Positions 17,596 to 25,752 of a DNA stretch of 64,000 nucleotides are shown piece after piece (position 1 is the first letter of the stretch; the number at the start of each line of letters is the position of its first letter). Under the pieces are notes generated by a model. It had not been told where the DNA came from, searched no databases, and worked only from the letters and a program-made list of their open reading frames with translations. Origin of the DNA: JBQLZO01 sp052168315. Its GTDB lineage: Bacteria; Planctomycetota; Phycisphaerae; Phycisphaerales; UBA1924. Both the position numbers and the translations under genes were made by a program. The DNA is taken from positions 62,001-126,000 of the forward strand of contig JBQLZO010000062.1 in NCBI GenBank assembly GCA_052168315.1, in the 5' to 3' direction.

Positions 17596-17897
17596 GATCT
17601 GGTATCACCGATCGGATCGCCGCCCCCGCGACCGCGATCCGATGCCCCTCGGACGGGACTTGGTCCCGCTTCCGGGTATGGTGTCGGACCACTGGATCGC
17701 TGCGTTCCGGGGGCACGATCCGCAATCGGCGCGCCCGATCGGCACGATCGCGTGACGCCCGACGATTCCCTTTCCACCCCGTGCGTCCCGACGGCGCACA
17801 CCCGCGTCCCCGAACGAACCCGGGGCGCGCCGGTCCGGACCCCAAGGAACGCAGCCAAGACCCGTCAGCCGACACGACCGCCGAGAGGAGCACCACG
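17596..17897. other. Divergent intergenic region with inverted repeats
   Basis: The arms atcggatcg (17611-17619) and cgatccgat (17635-17643) form a 9-bp perfect inverted repeat only about 15 bp upstream of the dehydratase start. A short gggac-ttg-gtccc stem lies at about 17657-17669. The right part holds the GAGAGGAG ribosome-binding site of the gene at 17898. No gene is recognised in the gap. Confidence 0.5.
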
Positions 17898-18989
17898 ATG
17901 ACCCATCCCAACGCCACCACCACCCATCCCACCCGCCGCACCCCCCGGGGGCTCGCCACCGCCCTCATCACCGGCGCGGGCGCTCTGGCCCTGATCACCG
18001 GTGCCGCGGTCGCCCAGGACACCACCGGCCGCGCTCCCACCGCGCCCCCGGCGCTCATCTCCGTCCAGGAGAATCCCTCCGACTCCAACTGGAAGCCCGT
18101 CGAAGCCGGCGAGAAGCTCGGCATGGCCACCACATTCGGGACCGGGCCGCGCGCCATGGTCCTCATCCCCGACTCGGCCCACACCGGCGAGACCTTCGAA
18201 CGCACCTTCGAGCGCTACGGCGAGCAGGCCACCATGTACGCCCTGACCCTCCGAGGCAACGGCGGCACCGAGCCGTTCCCCGGCGACCCGGGCGACTGGT
18301 TCGAGAACCAGTGGACCATCGCCTCGGCCGAGGGCGTCGCCGAGTTCCTCCAGAAGCACGACCTCAACGATGTCGTGCTCGTCGGGCACGGCAACGGCGC
18401 GCAGGTCGCATGGCGGGCCGCGAAGATCGACCCCGACCGCGTCGCGGGCATCATCTCCCTCGATGGGTACGCGTGGCACCCCGTCGACGCCGCGAGCGGG
18501 CTCACCCGGCGCGAGATGGTCCGCGGGCTCGAGGACCGGATGTCGCGCACCAACGATGAGAACCACGAGCGCCTCCGCTCCACCATCGTCGGCGCGATGG
18601 TCCAGGCCCCCGATGATGCCAACTTCCTCATCGAGGACCACCTCCGCACCCCGCGCGTCGTCCACCGCAGGTACATGCTCGAGGCCCAGAACGCCGAGAT
18701 CAAGGACGACATGATCGCCCTGGCCAAGCCCGCGCTCGTCATCGCCGCACTGCCCGACAACGCACGCGGCGTCCGCGTCGATGTCATGCGCGAGCGCTTC
18801 GAAGAGGTCTACGGCGAGGTCCCCGGCGCCTTCGTCGAGTACTTCGAGGACAGCCGCCACTTCGTGATGTTCGACTCGCCCGACCTTCTCGAGATCGCGA
18901 TCGTCGAATTCATCGGAACGCTCCCCGCGCCGGGCGCGGACGAGACCAGCCCCGACGACAGCGATTCCGACGACGCCGAAACCCCATAA
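17898..18989 (+). CDS. Exported alpha/beta-hydrolase-fold protein lacking the nucleophile serine
   Basis: 363 residues. ATG 17898 follows GAGAGGAG by 7 nt. A twin-Arg-poor signal peptide ends near AAVA-QDTTG (about residue 37). The fold is recognisable as alpha/beta hydrolase: RAMVLIPDS strand, LTLRGNGGTEPFPGD loop, a nucleophile elbow and a terminal DSRHFVMFDSPDLL carrying the usual catalytic His. At the elbow, G-x-S-x-G is replaced by G163-H-G165-N-G167, so Gly stands where Ser should be. The C-terminus is acidic (DDSDSDDAETP). Without another nucleophile it is unlikely to be a serine hydrolase; a binding or regulatory role is possible. A hairpin terminator follows. Confidence 0.85.
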   Translation: MTHPNATTTHPTRRTPRGLATALITGAGALALITGAAVAQDTTGRAPTAPPALISVQENPSDSNWKPVEAGEKLGMATTFGTGPRAMVLIPDSAHTGETFERTFERYGEQATMYALTLRGNGGTEPFPGDPGDWFENQWTIASAEGVAEFLQKHDLNDVVLVGHGNGAQVAWRAAKIDPDRVAGIISLDGYAWHPVDAASGLTRREMVRGLEDRMSRTNDENHERLRSTIVGAMVQAPDDANFLIEDHLRTPRVVHRRYMLEAQNAEIKDDMIALAKPALVIAALPDNARGVRVDVMRERFEEVYGEVPGAFVEYFEDSRHFVMFDSPDLLEIAIVEFIGTLPAPGADETSPDDSDSDDAETP

Positions 18990-19052
18990 TCGACCGCTCT
19001 CCGCGCGCCAGACCACGGTCCGCGCGAGTCCCAGCGCACCCAGGCTCCTCCC

Positions 19053-19080
19053 AACGCCCGCCGCTCCAGAGGCGGGCGTT
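19053..19080 (+). terminator. Hairpin terminator after the hydrolase-fold gene
   Basis: aacgcccgcc (19053-19062) pairs perfectly with ggcgggcgtt (19071-19080) around an 8-nt loop, followed by gtcattctcg. It lies 64 bp after the stop codon and has no true T-tract. Confidence 0.7.
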
Positions 19081-19209
19081 GTCATTCTCGCAAGAACTAC
19101 GCCCGCCTGTTCGCGACTTCGCGCTAGGAGAACCCGCGGCGTGGCGATACGCTCGCGGCGCGGCGCATGCATGATCGACGCCGCATCACGCCGCACAGGG
19201 AGCAACGCC

Positions 19210-20889
19210 ATGCACGCCCGCGCCAATTCAACGGCCCTCATCCTCGCGCTCGCCGCGGCCGCGCCCGCCGCGATGGCCACGCCCATCGACTTCGAGACCC
19301 TCCCCGACGGTTCGCCCACCGCCGACCTCCAGACCATTTCCGACCAGTACCTCGCCGCGTTCGGCGTCCGGTTCGATCTCGTCGATCCCACCACGCTCGA
19401 GCCCATCGGCTCGCCGCAGATCGCCAAGGTCGGCGCGCCCCAGACCGCCTTCGACGGGTGCGGGCCCGACACCCCGTTCGAGCCGTTCAGCGCCGGGCAG
19501 ACGCTGCTCACCGACGACAACGCCGTCAGCGGAGAGGTCGGCACCGTGCTCATCACCTATGCCGCGCCGGTGTCCCAACTCGCCGGCGTCATCTTCGATG
19601 TCGATCGACGCAACGGCGCTGCCAACTTCGAGCAGTGGACTATCGAAGCGCTCGGCGCGAGCATGGAGGTGGTCCAGTCCATCGTGCTCACCGCCCCCGA
19701 TGGCGATGATGTGTGCACCAACAATCACGGCCCGGGCGATGCCACCGCCCTGGGGTACAGCTTCGACCGACCATCGCCCGACATCCACTTCGTTGTCTTC
19801 CGATACACGGGCACCGTGTCCACCGTCGGGCTCGCGTTCGACAACTTCTCGCCCGACTCGATCCCCGACCCACCCACCGTCACGATCGACGCGGACCCGC
19901 CGGCCGACTTGTGCTTCGGGCAGATCGTGACCATCTCCGCGGCGCCGTCGGGCGGGCTGGTCGGGTACAGCTACCAGTGGCAGCAGGCGCCCGAGGGCGA
20001 GCCCTTCGCCGACATCGCCGGCGAGCGCGGGCCCACCCTGTCCGCGCCGGCCCTCCCCGGCGTGGCCTACCGCGTCATCCTGCGCGATGCGCTGCAGCGC
20101 ACCGCCACCAGCGACCCGATCATCCTCCCGGACCCGCAAGCCGTGAACTGGACGCTCTCGATCGAGACCGCGCCCGACTCCGGCGCGTTCGACCTCGTCT
20201 CGACCACCCTCGAGCCGTACATCCTGCCCAGCGGGATCGACGCGTACTACGGCTGGACCAATTCCGAGCAGTACTACCATGGCGGTGTTCCCGCGCTGAG
20301 CACCGACCGGTCGCACCTTTTCCTCACCGTCGGGGCCAACGGCACGGCCATCGTCATCGTGCATGACGCCGTCGGCCCCAACGGGAGCGGACGCGCCGAG
20401 ATGGTCCTCGATTTCACCGGAGTCCAGCCCGGCATCCTCACCGAGGATGACCCCGCCGATGCCATCAACACCAGCGACCCTCAGTCCATCCGCACGCGGC
20501 ACAACTGGACCTCGCCCAACACCGACGGGTTCGCCCTCGGGCCGCTCGATGGCACCTGGACCGCCGAGGTCCGCTTCGAGGACACCTTCTCAGGAGCGCC
20601 CACCATCGGCGGGCTGACCGCATGGGCGTTCGTCTCCGCCGATGGAACCGAGTTCGCTCTCCCGCTCGAAGAGCAGCGCCGCGTCCGCATCGAGGCCGCC
20701 TGCTCCTGCAAGGCCGACCTCACCGGCGATGGCATCGTCAACAGCGACGACCTCGGCATCCTCCTCGGCGCCTTCGGTTCCACCGACGCCGGCGACATCA
20801 ACGCCGATGGCGCAACCGACTCCGACGACCTGGGCATCCTCCTCGGGCTCTTCGGCGGCGAGTGCCTGAGGGGCATCAAGATCCCCTGA
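19210..20889 (+). CDS. Exported multidomain protein with dockerin-like tail
   Basis: 559 residues. ATG 19210 is chosen because it gives a clean signal peptide (STALILALAAAAPAAMA) ending near residue 23; the frame is open upstream to 19141. Residues 25-225 form a beta-sandwich of the type found in planctomycete exported proteins (IDFETLPDG start, GLAFDNFS end). Residues 230-310 resemble an Ig/PKD-like domain (VTIDADPPADLCFGQIVTISA). Another beta domain follows. The tail carries two EF-hand/dockerin-like loops (DLTGDGIVNSDDLGILLGAFG and DINADGATDSDDLGILLGLFG), which bind Ca2+ in dockerins. I infer surface or extracellular location; no enzymatic motif is seen. Confidence 0.8.
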   Translation: MHARANSTALILALAAAAPAAMATPIDFETLPDGSPTADLQTISDQYLAAFGVRFDLVDPTTLEPIGSPQIAKVGAPQTAFDGCGPDTPFEPFSAGQTLLTDDNAVSGEVGTVLITYAAPVSQLAGVIFDVDRRNGAANFEQWTIEALGASMEVVQSIVLTAPDGDDVCTNNHGPGDATALGYSFDRPSPDIHFVVFRYTGTVSTVGLAFDNFSPDSIPDPPTVTIDADPPADLCFGQIVTISAAPSGGLVGYSYQWQQAPEGEPFADIAGERGPTLSAPALPGVAYRVILRDALQRTATSDPIILPDPQAVNWTLSIETAPDSGAFDLVSTTLEPYILPSGIDAYYGWTNSEQYYHGGVPALSTDRSHLFLTVGANGTAIVIVHDAVGPNGSGRAEMVLDFTGVQPGILTEDDPADAINTSDPQSIRTRHNWTSPNTDGFALGPLDGTWTAEVRFEDTFSGAPTIGGLTAWAFVSADGTEFALPLEEQRRVRIEAACSCKADLTGDGIVNSDDLGILLGAFGSTDAGDINADGATDSDDLGILLGLFGGECLRGIKIP

Positions 20890-20953
20890 CCACACCGCGC
20901 CGGGCGATTGGGGGCGACCGCGGGCGATGCGCCGCTATCGTCTCCCGTTCACC

Positions 20954-22024
20954 ATGCGCATCCTCGGCATCGAGTCATCCTGCGATGAGACCGCCGCCGC
21001 CGTCGTCGAGGATGGCTGGCGCGTCCGCTCCAATGTCATCGCCTCGCAGCACGAACTCCACGCCGAGTACGCCGGCGTCGTCCCCGAGATCGCCTCCCGC
21101 GCCCATGTCCAGAAGCTCCTGCCCACCATCCGCGCGGCCCTGAGCGAGGCCGGCGCCACGCTCGATTCCATCGACGCCATCGCCGTCGGGAACCGACCGG
21201 GGCTCATCGGCGCGCTGCTCGTCGGCGTCGCGGCCTCCAAGGCGCTCGCCTGGTCGCTCGGCATCCCCATCATCGGCATCGACCATGTCGAGGCCCACCT
21301 GCACGCGGCCATGCTCGACGACCCCGACGCACCCGACCGCGACCTGCCCGCCCTCGGGCTCGTCGTCTCCGGCGGGCACACCTCGCTCTACCTCGTCCAG
21401 CGCGACGACCGCGCCATCACGCGCCTCGAGCGCCTCGGCAGGACCATCGACGACGCCGTGGGCGAGGCCTACGACAAGGCCGCGGCCATGCTCGGGCTCC
21501 CGCACCCCGGAGGCCCGAAGATCGACGTCATGGCACAGCTCGGCGATGAGCACGCCCACGACTTGCCCATCTCCCGCCTCGCGCCCGACTCGCTGGACTT
21601 CTCATTCTCCGGGCTCAAGACCGCGCTGCTCTACGCCATTCGCGGCACGCCCGGACCCGGCGGCGTGTTCGAGCGGGACGCCACCGACCTCACCGAGGCG
21701 CAGCGGCGCGACCTGGCCGCATCCTTCCAGCGCGCCGCCGTCCGCGCCCTCATCCTCAAGACCGAGCGCGCTCTTGATGCCCTCGACGACCGCCGCCAGC
21801 CCATCAACGCAATCCTCATCGGCGGCGGTGTCTCGGCCAACTCACGCCTCCGGCATGACATCGCCGCCATGGCCGCCGCCCGCGGCATCCCCGCGCGGCT
21901 CCCGAAGATGCCCTACTGCATGGACAACGCGGCCATGATCGCGGGGCTCGCCCACGCCCGGCTCATGGCCAACGATCACGATGACATCGCCCGGCTCCGC
22001 GCAGTTCCCACCACCGGAGGCTGA
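20954..22024 (+). CDS. tsaD: tRNA N6-adenosine threonylcarbamoyltransferase
   Basis: A 356-residue ASKHA-fold enzyme that transfers threonylcarbamoyl to A37 of tRNAs reading ANN codons, working with TsaB, TsaC and TsaE. Signatures: ILGIESSCDETAAAVV at the start, the metal ligands in DHVEAHLHA (about residues 113-121), VSGGHTSL, and MDNAAMIAG near residue 320 with the third metal ligand Asp. ATG 20954 gives the canonical start; the longer frame to 20927 adds a poor extension. The arfB-like gene follows after 6 bp, so the two are probably co-transcribed. Confidence 0.95.
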   Translation: MRILGIESSCDETAAAVVEDGWRVRSNVIASQHELHAEYAGVVPEIASRAHVQKLLPTIRAALSEAGATLDSIDAIAVGNRPGLIGALLVGVAASKALAWSLGIPIIGIDHVEAHLHAAMLDDPDAPDRDLPALGLVVSGGHTSLYLVQRDDRAITRLERLGRTIDDAVGEAYDKAAAMLGLPHPGGPKIDVMAQLGDEHAHDLPISRLAPDSLDFSFSGLKTALLYAIRGTPGPGGVFERDATDLTEAQRRDLAASFQRAAVRALILKTERALDALDDRRQPINAILIGGGVSANSRLRHDIAAMAAARGIPARLPKMPYCMDNAAMIAGLAHARLMANDHDDIARLRAVPTTGG

Positions 22025-22030
22025 TCCCGC

Positions 22031-22618
22031 GTGCCCCCGTTCATCGCCGGAGAATCCGACTGGCCGCACCCCGCGTGCCTGAACGACGATGACCTCCTGC
22101 GCGAGGTCCGATGGACACGCGGGCGCGGATCCGGGCCCGGCGGCCAGAACCGCAACAAGGTCGAGACCGGCGTCGAGCTCGTCCACACCCCCACCGGCAT
22201 CACCGGGCGGGCCGGCGAGCGCCGCACCGTCACCGACAACAAGCGCGTGGCCATCCGGAGGCTCAGGCTCAACCTCGCCACGCAGCACCGCGTGGCGGTC
22301 CCGCTCGGCGAGGTCGGCTCGCGGCTGTGGGCCGAACGCCGCAGGATGCCGCCGCGCCCCGGGCCCGGCGATGCCCCGCAGCGGTGGGGCACCTTCCCCG
22401 GGCGCATCGTCATCAACCCCGACCACCGCGACTACCCATCCCTGCTCGCCGAGGCGATGGATGTCATCCACGCCGCAGGATGGGATGTCCAGCGCGCCGG
22501 GCTCCGGCTCGAGGTCACCATGACGCAGCTCATCAAGCTCATCGCCGAGCACCCGCCCGCGCTGGCCGCCCTCAACGCCGGACGCGAGAGCATGGGGCTC
22601 AGCGCCCTGCGGCACTGA
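22031..22618 (+). CDS. arfB: Peptidyl-tRNA hydrolase ArfB/YaeJ-like (GGQ protein)
   Basis: 195 residues from a GTG start 6 bp after tsaD. The domain matches class I release-factor domain 3, with the catalytic GGQ in GSGPGGQNRNKVET (about residues 36-49). There is no codon-recognition domain, so it should rescue stalled ribosomes by hydrolysing peptidyl-tRNA. The tail is longer than in E. coli ArfB (140 aa). The middle has an Arg/Pro-rich loop, and the C-terminus lacks the lysine-rich extension that enters the mRNA channel, so a different substrate (for example ICT1/C12orf65-like roles) is possible. Confidence 0.8.
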   Translation: MPPFIAGESDWPHPACLNDDDLLREVRWTRGRGSGPGGQNRNKVETGVELVHTPTGITGRAGERRTVTDNKRVAIRRLRLNLATQHRVAVPLGEVGSRLWAERRRMPPRPGPGDAPQRWGTFPGRIVINPDHRDYPSLLAEAMDVIHAAGWDVQRAGLRLEVTMTQLIKLIAEHPPALAALNAGRESMGLSALRH

Positions 22619-22663
22619 GCCCACCGATCACGCCAACAACAAGGATGAAAGCCGGACGCCCGC

Positions 22664-23422
22664 TCAGGAGCACGCGCTCCCGAATGCGCTGAGCAGGATC
22701 CCCAGATCATCAGAATTCACTGCCCCATCGAAGTTCAGATCCGCGCCCTCGGTGCCGCCGAACGCGCCCAGCAGGATCCCGAGGTCGTCCGAATTCACCA
22801 CGCCGTTCCCATCGATGTCCGCCAGGCACTCCGGGCGGTACTCGATGTGAAGATCGTCGATCTCATAGATGATCTCGATGCCGAGCGTGGAGTAGGTGTA
22901 CTCGAAGTAGCCCGCCACCGGCGTCTCAAGATTCAGGCGGCTGCCCGCGACCACCGTCTTCGTGAACGAAAAATTGGTGCCACCCGAGGTCATGTAGTTC
23001 CCTTCTGTGTCGTAGAAGGTGGTCGCGGCGTTGCCATCCATTTCGCCCACAGAGACCGGCGTCCAGGTCGCCGCGAACGCGCGCACGCCCGGCGGCGTAT
23101 TGAACTGGATCGCCGTCGCGGAGCAGAAGGTCGTACACGCCAGCACCGACCGGATCGCACGCCCGCCGCCCGGCGTCTCCACCACCTCCGCCATCACCTG
23201 CAGGAAGTCCGGGCCCGCCCCGCCGAAGGTCACGCCCGGCGCGATCGGGTCGCCCGCGCTCAGCGGCCCGAGCGGGAGGTCATCGAAGTCGATGATCTGG
23301 TCCGCGTTGAGCTCATCGTACGAATCGATCACGGAACTCGGCGGCCCACCGGCCACCACGGAACCAACCAACACCGCCGGCACGAACGCCGGAACAGCAC
23401 AACGAAGAACGGCTCGCAACAT
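22664..23422 (-). CDS. Exported beta-sandwich protein with dockerin-like tail
   Basis: 252 residues. GAGGAG lies 9 nt before the ATG at 23422. The signal peptide ends near VVAGGPPS (residue 25). Residues 40-190 form a beta-sandwich of the planctomycete type (IIDFDDLPLGPLSAGDPIAPGVTFGG... opening), as in many exported Phycisphaerae proteins. The last 55 residues are a dockerin-like pair: DIDGNGVVNSDDLGILLGAFG and DLNFDGAVNSDDLGILLSAFG. No catalytic motif is seen. The frame is open far upstream (to 25732), but that part is antisense to the cystathionine beta-synthase gene and non-coding. Confidence 0.8.
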   Translation of the reverse strand: MLRAVLRCAVPAFVPAVLVGSVVAGGPPSSVIDSYDELNADQIIDFDDLPLGPLSAGDPIAPGVTFGGAGPDFLQVMAEVVETPGGGRAIRSVLACTTFCSATAIQFNTPPGVRAFAATWTPVSVGEMDGNAATTFYDTEGNYMTSGGTNFSFTKTVVAGSRLNLETPVAGYFEYTYSTLGIEIIYEIDDLHIEYRPECLADIDGNGVVNSDDLGILLGAFGGTEGADLNFDGAVNSDDLGILLSAFGSACS

Positions 23423-23545
23423 CTCTTGGTCTCCTCTCGTAATGACCTCCCGTTTTAGCATCCTCCCCGACAAATCGCCCGGCCTTCGAACAGGAAATCG
23501 CGCACATCGCGCCCGCACCGCCCGCAACTCCCATAATCCGCTCCC

Positions 23546-24064
23546 GTGAACCCCGCGATCACCATCCATCACGAACGCCCCGAACACATCGACGCCATCC
23601 GCGCCGCCATCACCGCCTGCTTCCCCACGCCCGGCGAGGCGCGCCTGGTCGACGCCCTGCGATCCGCCGGACGCCTCTCCATCTCCATGGTCGCCATCGA
23701 CACCGCCGGGCGGGTCGTCGGGCACATCGCCTTCAGCCCGGTCACCCTCGCCGGCGACGAAGATGCGCCCGCCGGCGTCGGGCTGGCCCCGCTCAGCGTC
23801 GTGGAATCGCACCGCCGCCGGGGCCTCGGGGCCGCGCTGGCCAGCGCCGGGCTCCGGGCCTGCCGCGATGCCGGCTGGGGCTGGTGCGTGGTGCTGGGGG
23901 AACCGGGGTACTACGCGCGGTTCGGCTTCGCGCCGGCCGCACGCTCCGGGTTGACCAGCGAGTACGACGCCGGCGATGCCTTCCAGACGCTGGAACTGAC
24001 GCCCGGCGCCCTCCCCGCGGGCGCTGGACTGGTGCGCTACGCGCCCGAGTTCTCGGAAGTCTGA
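23546..24064 (+). CDS. GNAT-family N-acetyltransferase (YhbS-like)
   Basis: 172 residues from a GTG start. The GNAT core is visible: VVGHIAFSPV strand, APLSVVESHRRRGLGAALASAGL (acetyl-CoA pyrophosphate loop R-R-G-L-G-A), and the VVLGEPGYYARFGF segment typical of YhbS proteins. Acetyl acceptor unknown; YhbS relatives act on small molecules or proteins. It lies 123 bp downstream of the start of the divergent dockerin gene and is likely its own unit. Confidence 0.88.
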   Translation: MNPAITIHHERPEHIDAIRAAITACFPTPGEARLVDALRSAGRLSISMVAIDTAGRVVGHIAFSPVTLAGDEDAPAGVGLAPLSVVESHRRRGLGAALASAGLRACRDAGWGWCVVLGEPGYYARFGFAPAARSGLTSEYDAGDAFQTLELTPGALPAGAGLVRYAPEFSEV

Positions 24065-24142
24065 CCGCATCCACGCGGGAAACCACAGCGCCGCAGCGCG
24101 GGATCGCCCGAGGCACGCACCCGCTCCGGCTACACTGCATCC

Positions 24143-25606
24143 ATGACCCCACCGCAGACCAGCGCAAAGACCGAACACCGGGGCGCACAGGGCGATGCCC
24201 CCGTCTATTCCGGCGTGCTCGACATGATCGGGCACACGCCGATGCTCGAACTCAGCCGGCTCGACACCGGACCCTGCCGGCTCTTCGCCAAGCTCGAACT
24301 CATGAACCCCGCCGGGTCCATCAAGGACCGCATCGGGCTCTCCATGATCGAGGCCGCCGAAGCAGACGGGCGGCTCGACCCGAACGCGAAGACCAAGCCC
24401 ACCATCATCGAGGCCACCGCCGGCAACACCGGGCTCGGGCTCTCGCTCGTCGCCGGTCAGCGCGGGTACAAGATGATCGTCGTCGTGCCCGACAAGATGT
24501 CCGAAGAGAAGATCCAGCACCTCCGCGCCATGGGCGCCCGCGTCGTGCTCACCCGCTCCGATGTCCAGAAAGGGCACCCGGAGTACTACCAGGAGGTCGC
24601 CGCGCGCCTCGCCACCGAGACCCCCAACTCCGTCTTCATCAACCAGTTCGCAAACCCCGCCAATGTCAGCGCGCATTACGAGGGCACCGGCCCCGAGGTC
24701 TGGCGCCAGATCACCGCCGCCACCGGCGGCAAGGTTGATGCCGTGGTCCTCGGCGTCGGCTCCGGCGGAACCCTCTCGGGCATGGGCCGGTACCTCCGCG
24801 AACAGAACCCCGACCTCAAGATCATCCTCGCCGACCCCCAGGGATCCATCCTCACCCCCGTCGTCAACGAGGGCAGGGACCCCAAGGACCTCTGCGCCGG
24901 GTCCTGGCTCGTCGAGGGCATGGGCGAGGACTTCATCCCCGACATCTGCGACATCGAACTCTGCGATGAGGCGATCGCCGTCACCGACCGCGATGCGTTC
25001 ATCGCCGCGCGAGAGCTGCTCGCCAGGGAGGGCATCCTCGCCGGATCCTCCACCGGGTGCCTCGTCCACGCGGCCGCGAAGTGGTGCCGCGCCCAGAAGT
25101 CGCCCATGAATGTCGTCACCCTCATCTGCGACCAGGGCGCCAAGTACCTCTCCAAGATGTTCAACGACTACTGGATGATCGACAACGGATTCATCCAGCG
25201 CGAGACCTCCGGCGACCTCCGCGACCTCATCGGTCGACGCCACCTCGAGCGCGAGGATGTCACCCTCGAAGAGAACGAGCCCGTCCGCATCGCCATCAAG
25301 CGCATGCAGCTCTACTCCGTCTCCCAGATGGTCGTGCTCGACCACCGCGGCAAGGTCGTCGGGATCCTCGACGAGTCCGACATCCTCCTGGCCGTCACCC
25401 ACTCCAAGGAGGCCTTCGACCGCCCGGTCTCCGACCTGATGACGCGCCGCCTCGAAACCATCTCGCCCAGCGCCTCCGTCAATGACCTCATGCCCATCTT
25501 CCGCGCCGACCGCGTCGCCATCGTCATGGACGAGAACGCCCGGTTCTACGGGCTCATCACCAAGATCGACATGATCAACTACCTCAGAAACCAACTCCTC
25601 AGATAA
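24143..25606 (+). CDS. Cystathionine beta-synthase with C-terminal CBS domains
   Basis: A 487-residue PLP enzyme joining serine (or O-acetylserine) and homocysteine to cystathionine. The PLP lysine is in NPAGSIKDRIG (about residue 58). The phosphate-binding loop follows as ATAGNTGLGL, GVGSGGTLSGMG is present, and the C-terminal active-site part is GILAGSSTG. Residues about 370-487 are a Bateman module of two CBS domains (VSQMVVLDHRGKVVGILDESDIL and VAIVMDENARFYGLITKIDMI), which in relatives bind adenosyl ligands. No haem-binding extension is seen. It pairs with the gamma-lyase gene downstream for reverse transsulfuration. Confidence 0.93.
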   Translation: MTPPQTSAKTEHRGAQGDAPVYSGVLDMIGHTPMLELSRLDTGPCRLFAKLELMNPAGSIKDRIGLSMIEAAEADGRLDPNAKTKPTIIEATAGNTGLGLSLVAGQRGYKMIVVVPDKMSEEKIQHLRAMGARVVLTRSDVQKGHPEYYQEVAARLATETPNSVFINQFANPANVSAHYEGTGPEVWRQITAATGGKVDAVVLGVGSGGTLSGMGRYLREQNPDLKIILADPQGSILTPVVNEGRDPKDLCAGSWLVEGMGEDFIPDICDIELCDEAIAVTDRDAFIAARELLAREGILAGSSTGCLVHAAAKWCRAQKSPMNVVTLICDQGAKYLSKMFNDYWMIDNGFIQRETSGDLRDLIGRRHLEREDVTLEENEPVRIAIKRMQLYSVSQMVVLDHRGKVVGILDESDILLAVTHSKEAFDRPVSDLMTRRLETISPSASVNDLMPIFRADRVAIVMDENARFYGLITKIDMINYLRNQLLR

Positions 25607-25636
25607 CCCCACCCCCCCACCCCCCCAACTCCCCCC
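25607..25636 (-). other. G-quadruplex-type tract between the transsulfuration genes
   Basis: Directly after the stop codon the plus strand has C-runs of 4, 7, 7 and 6 with spacers of 1, 1 and 4 nt (25607-25636), giving four G-runs on the minus strand. On the mRNA it is a C-rich stretch. The rest of the 146-bp gap to 25753 is C/A-rich with no further structure seen. Confidence 0.6.
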
Positions 25637-25752
25637 TGCAAGCCCGGCACTCTCCTGCCAGCCCATTCCCGCACCCACCACGCCCACGCCCCCCAGCCAA
25701 CAACCCCAACGCCAACGCCACCACCACCGCATCGCACCGCAAGGACACGACC

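Noticed and set aside
23423..25732. Upstream extension of the dockerin-tailed minus-strand ORF to 25732
   Set aside because: The extension is antisense to the GNAT and cystathionine beta-synthase genes; a good ribosome-binding site and signal peptide place the start at 23422.
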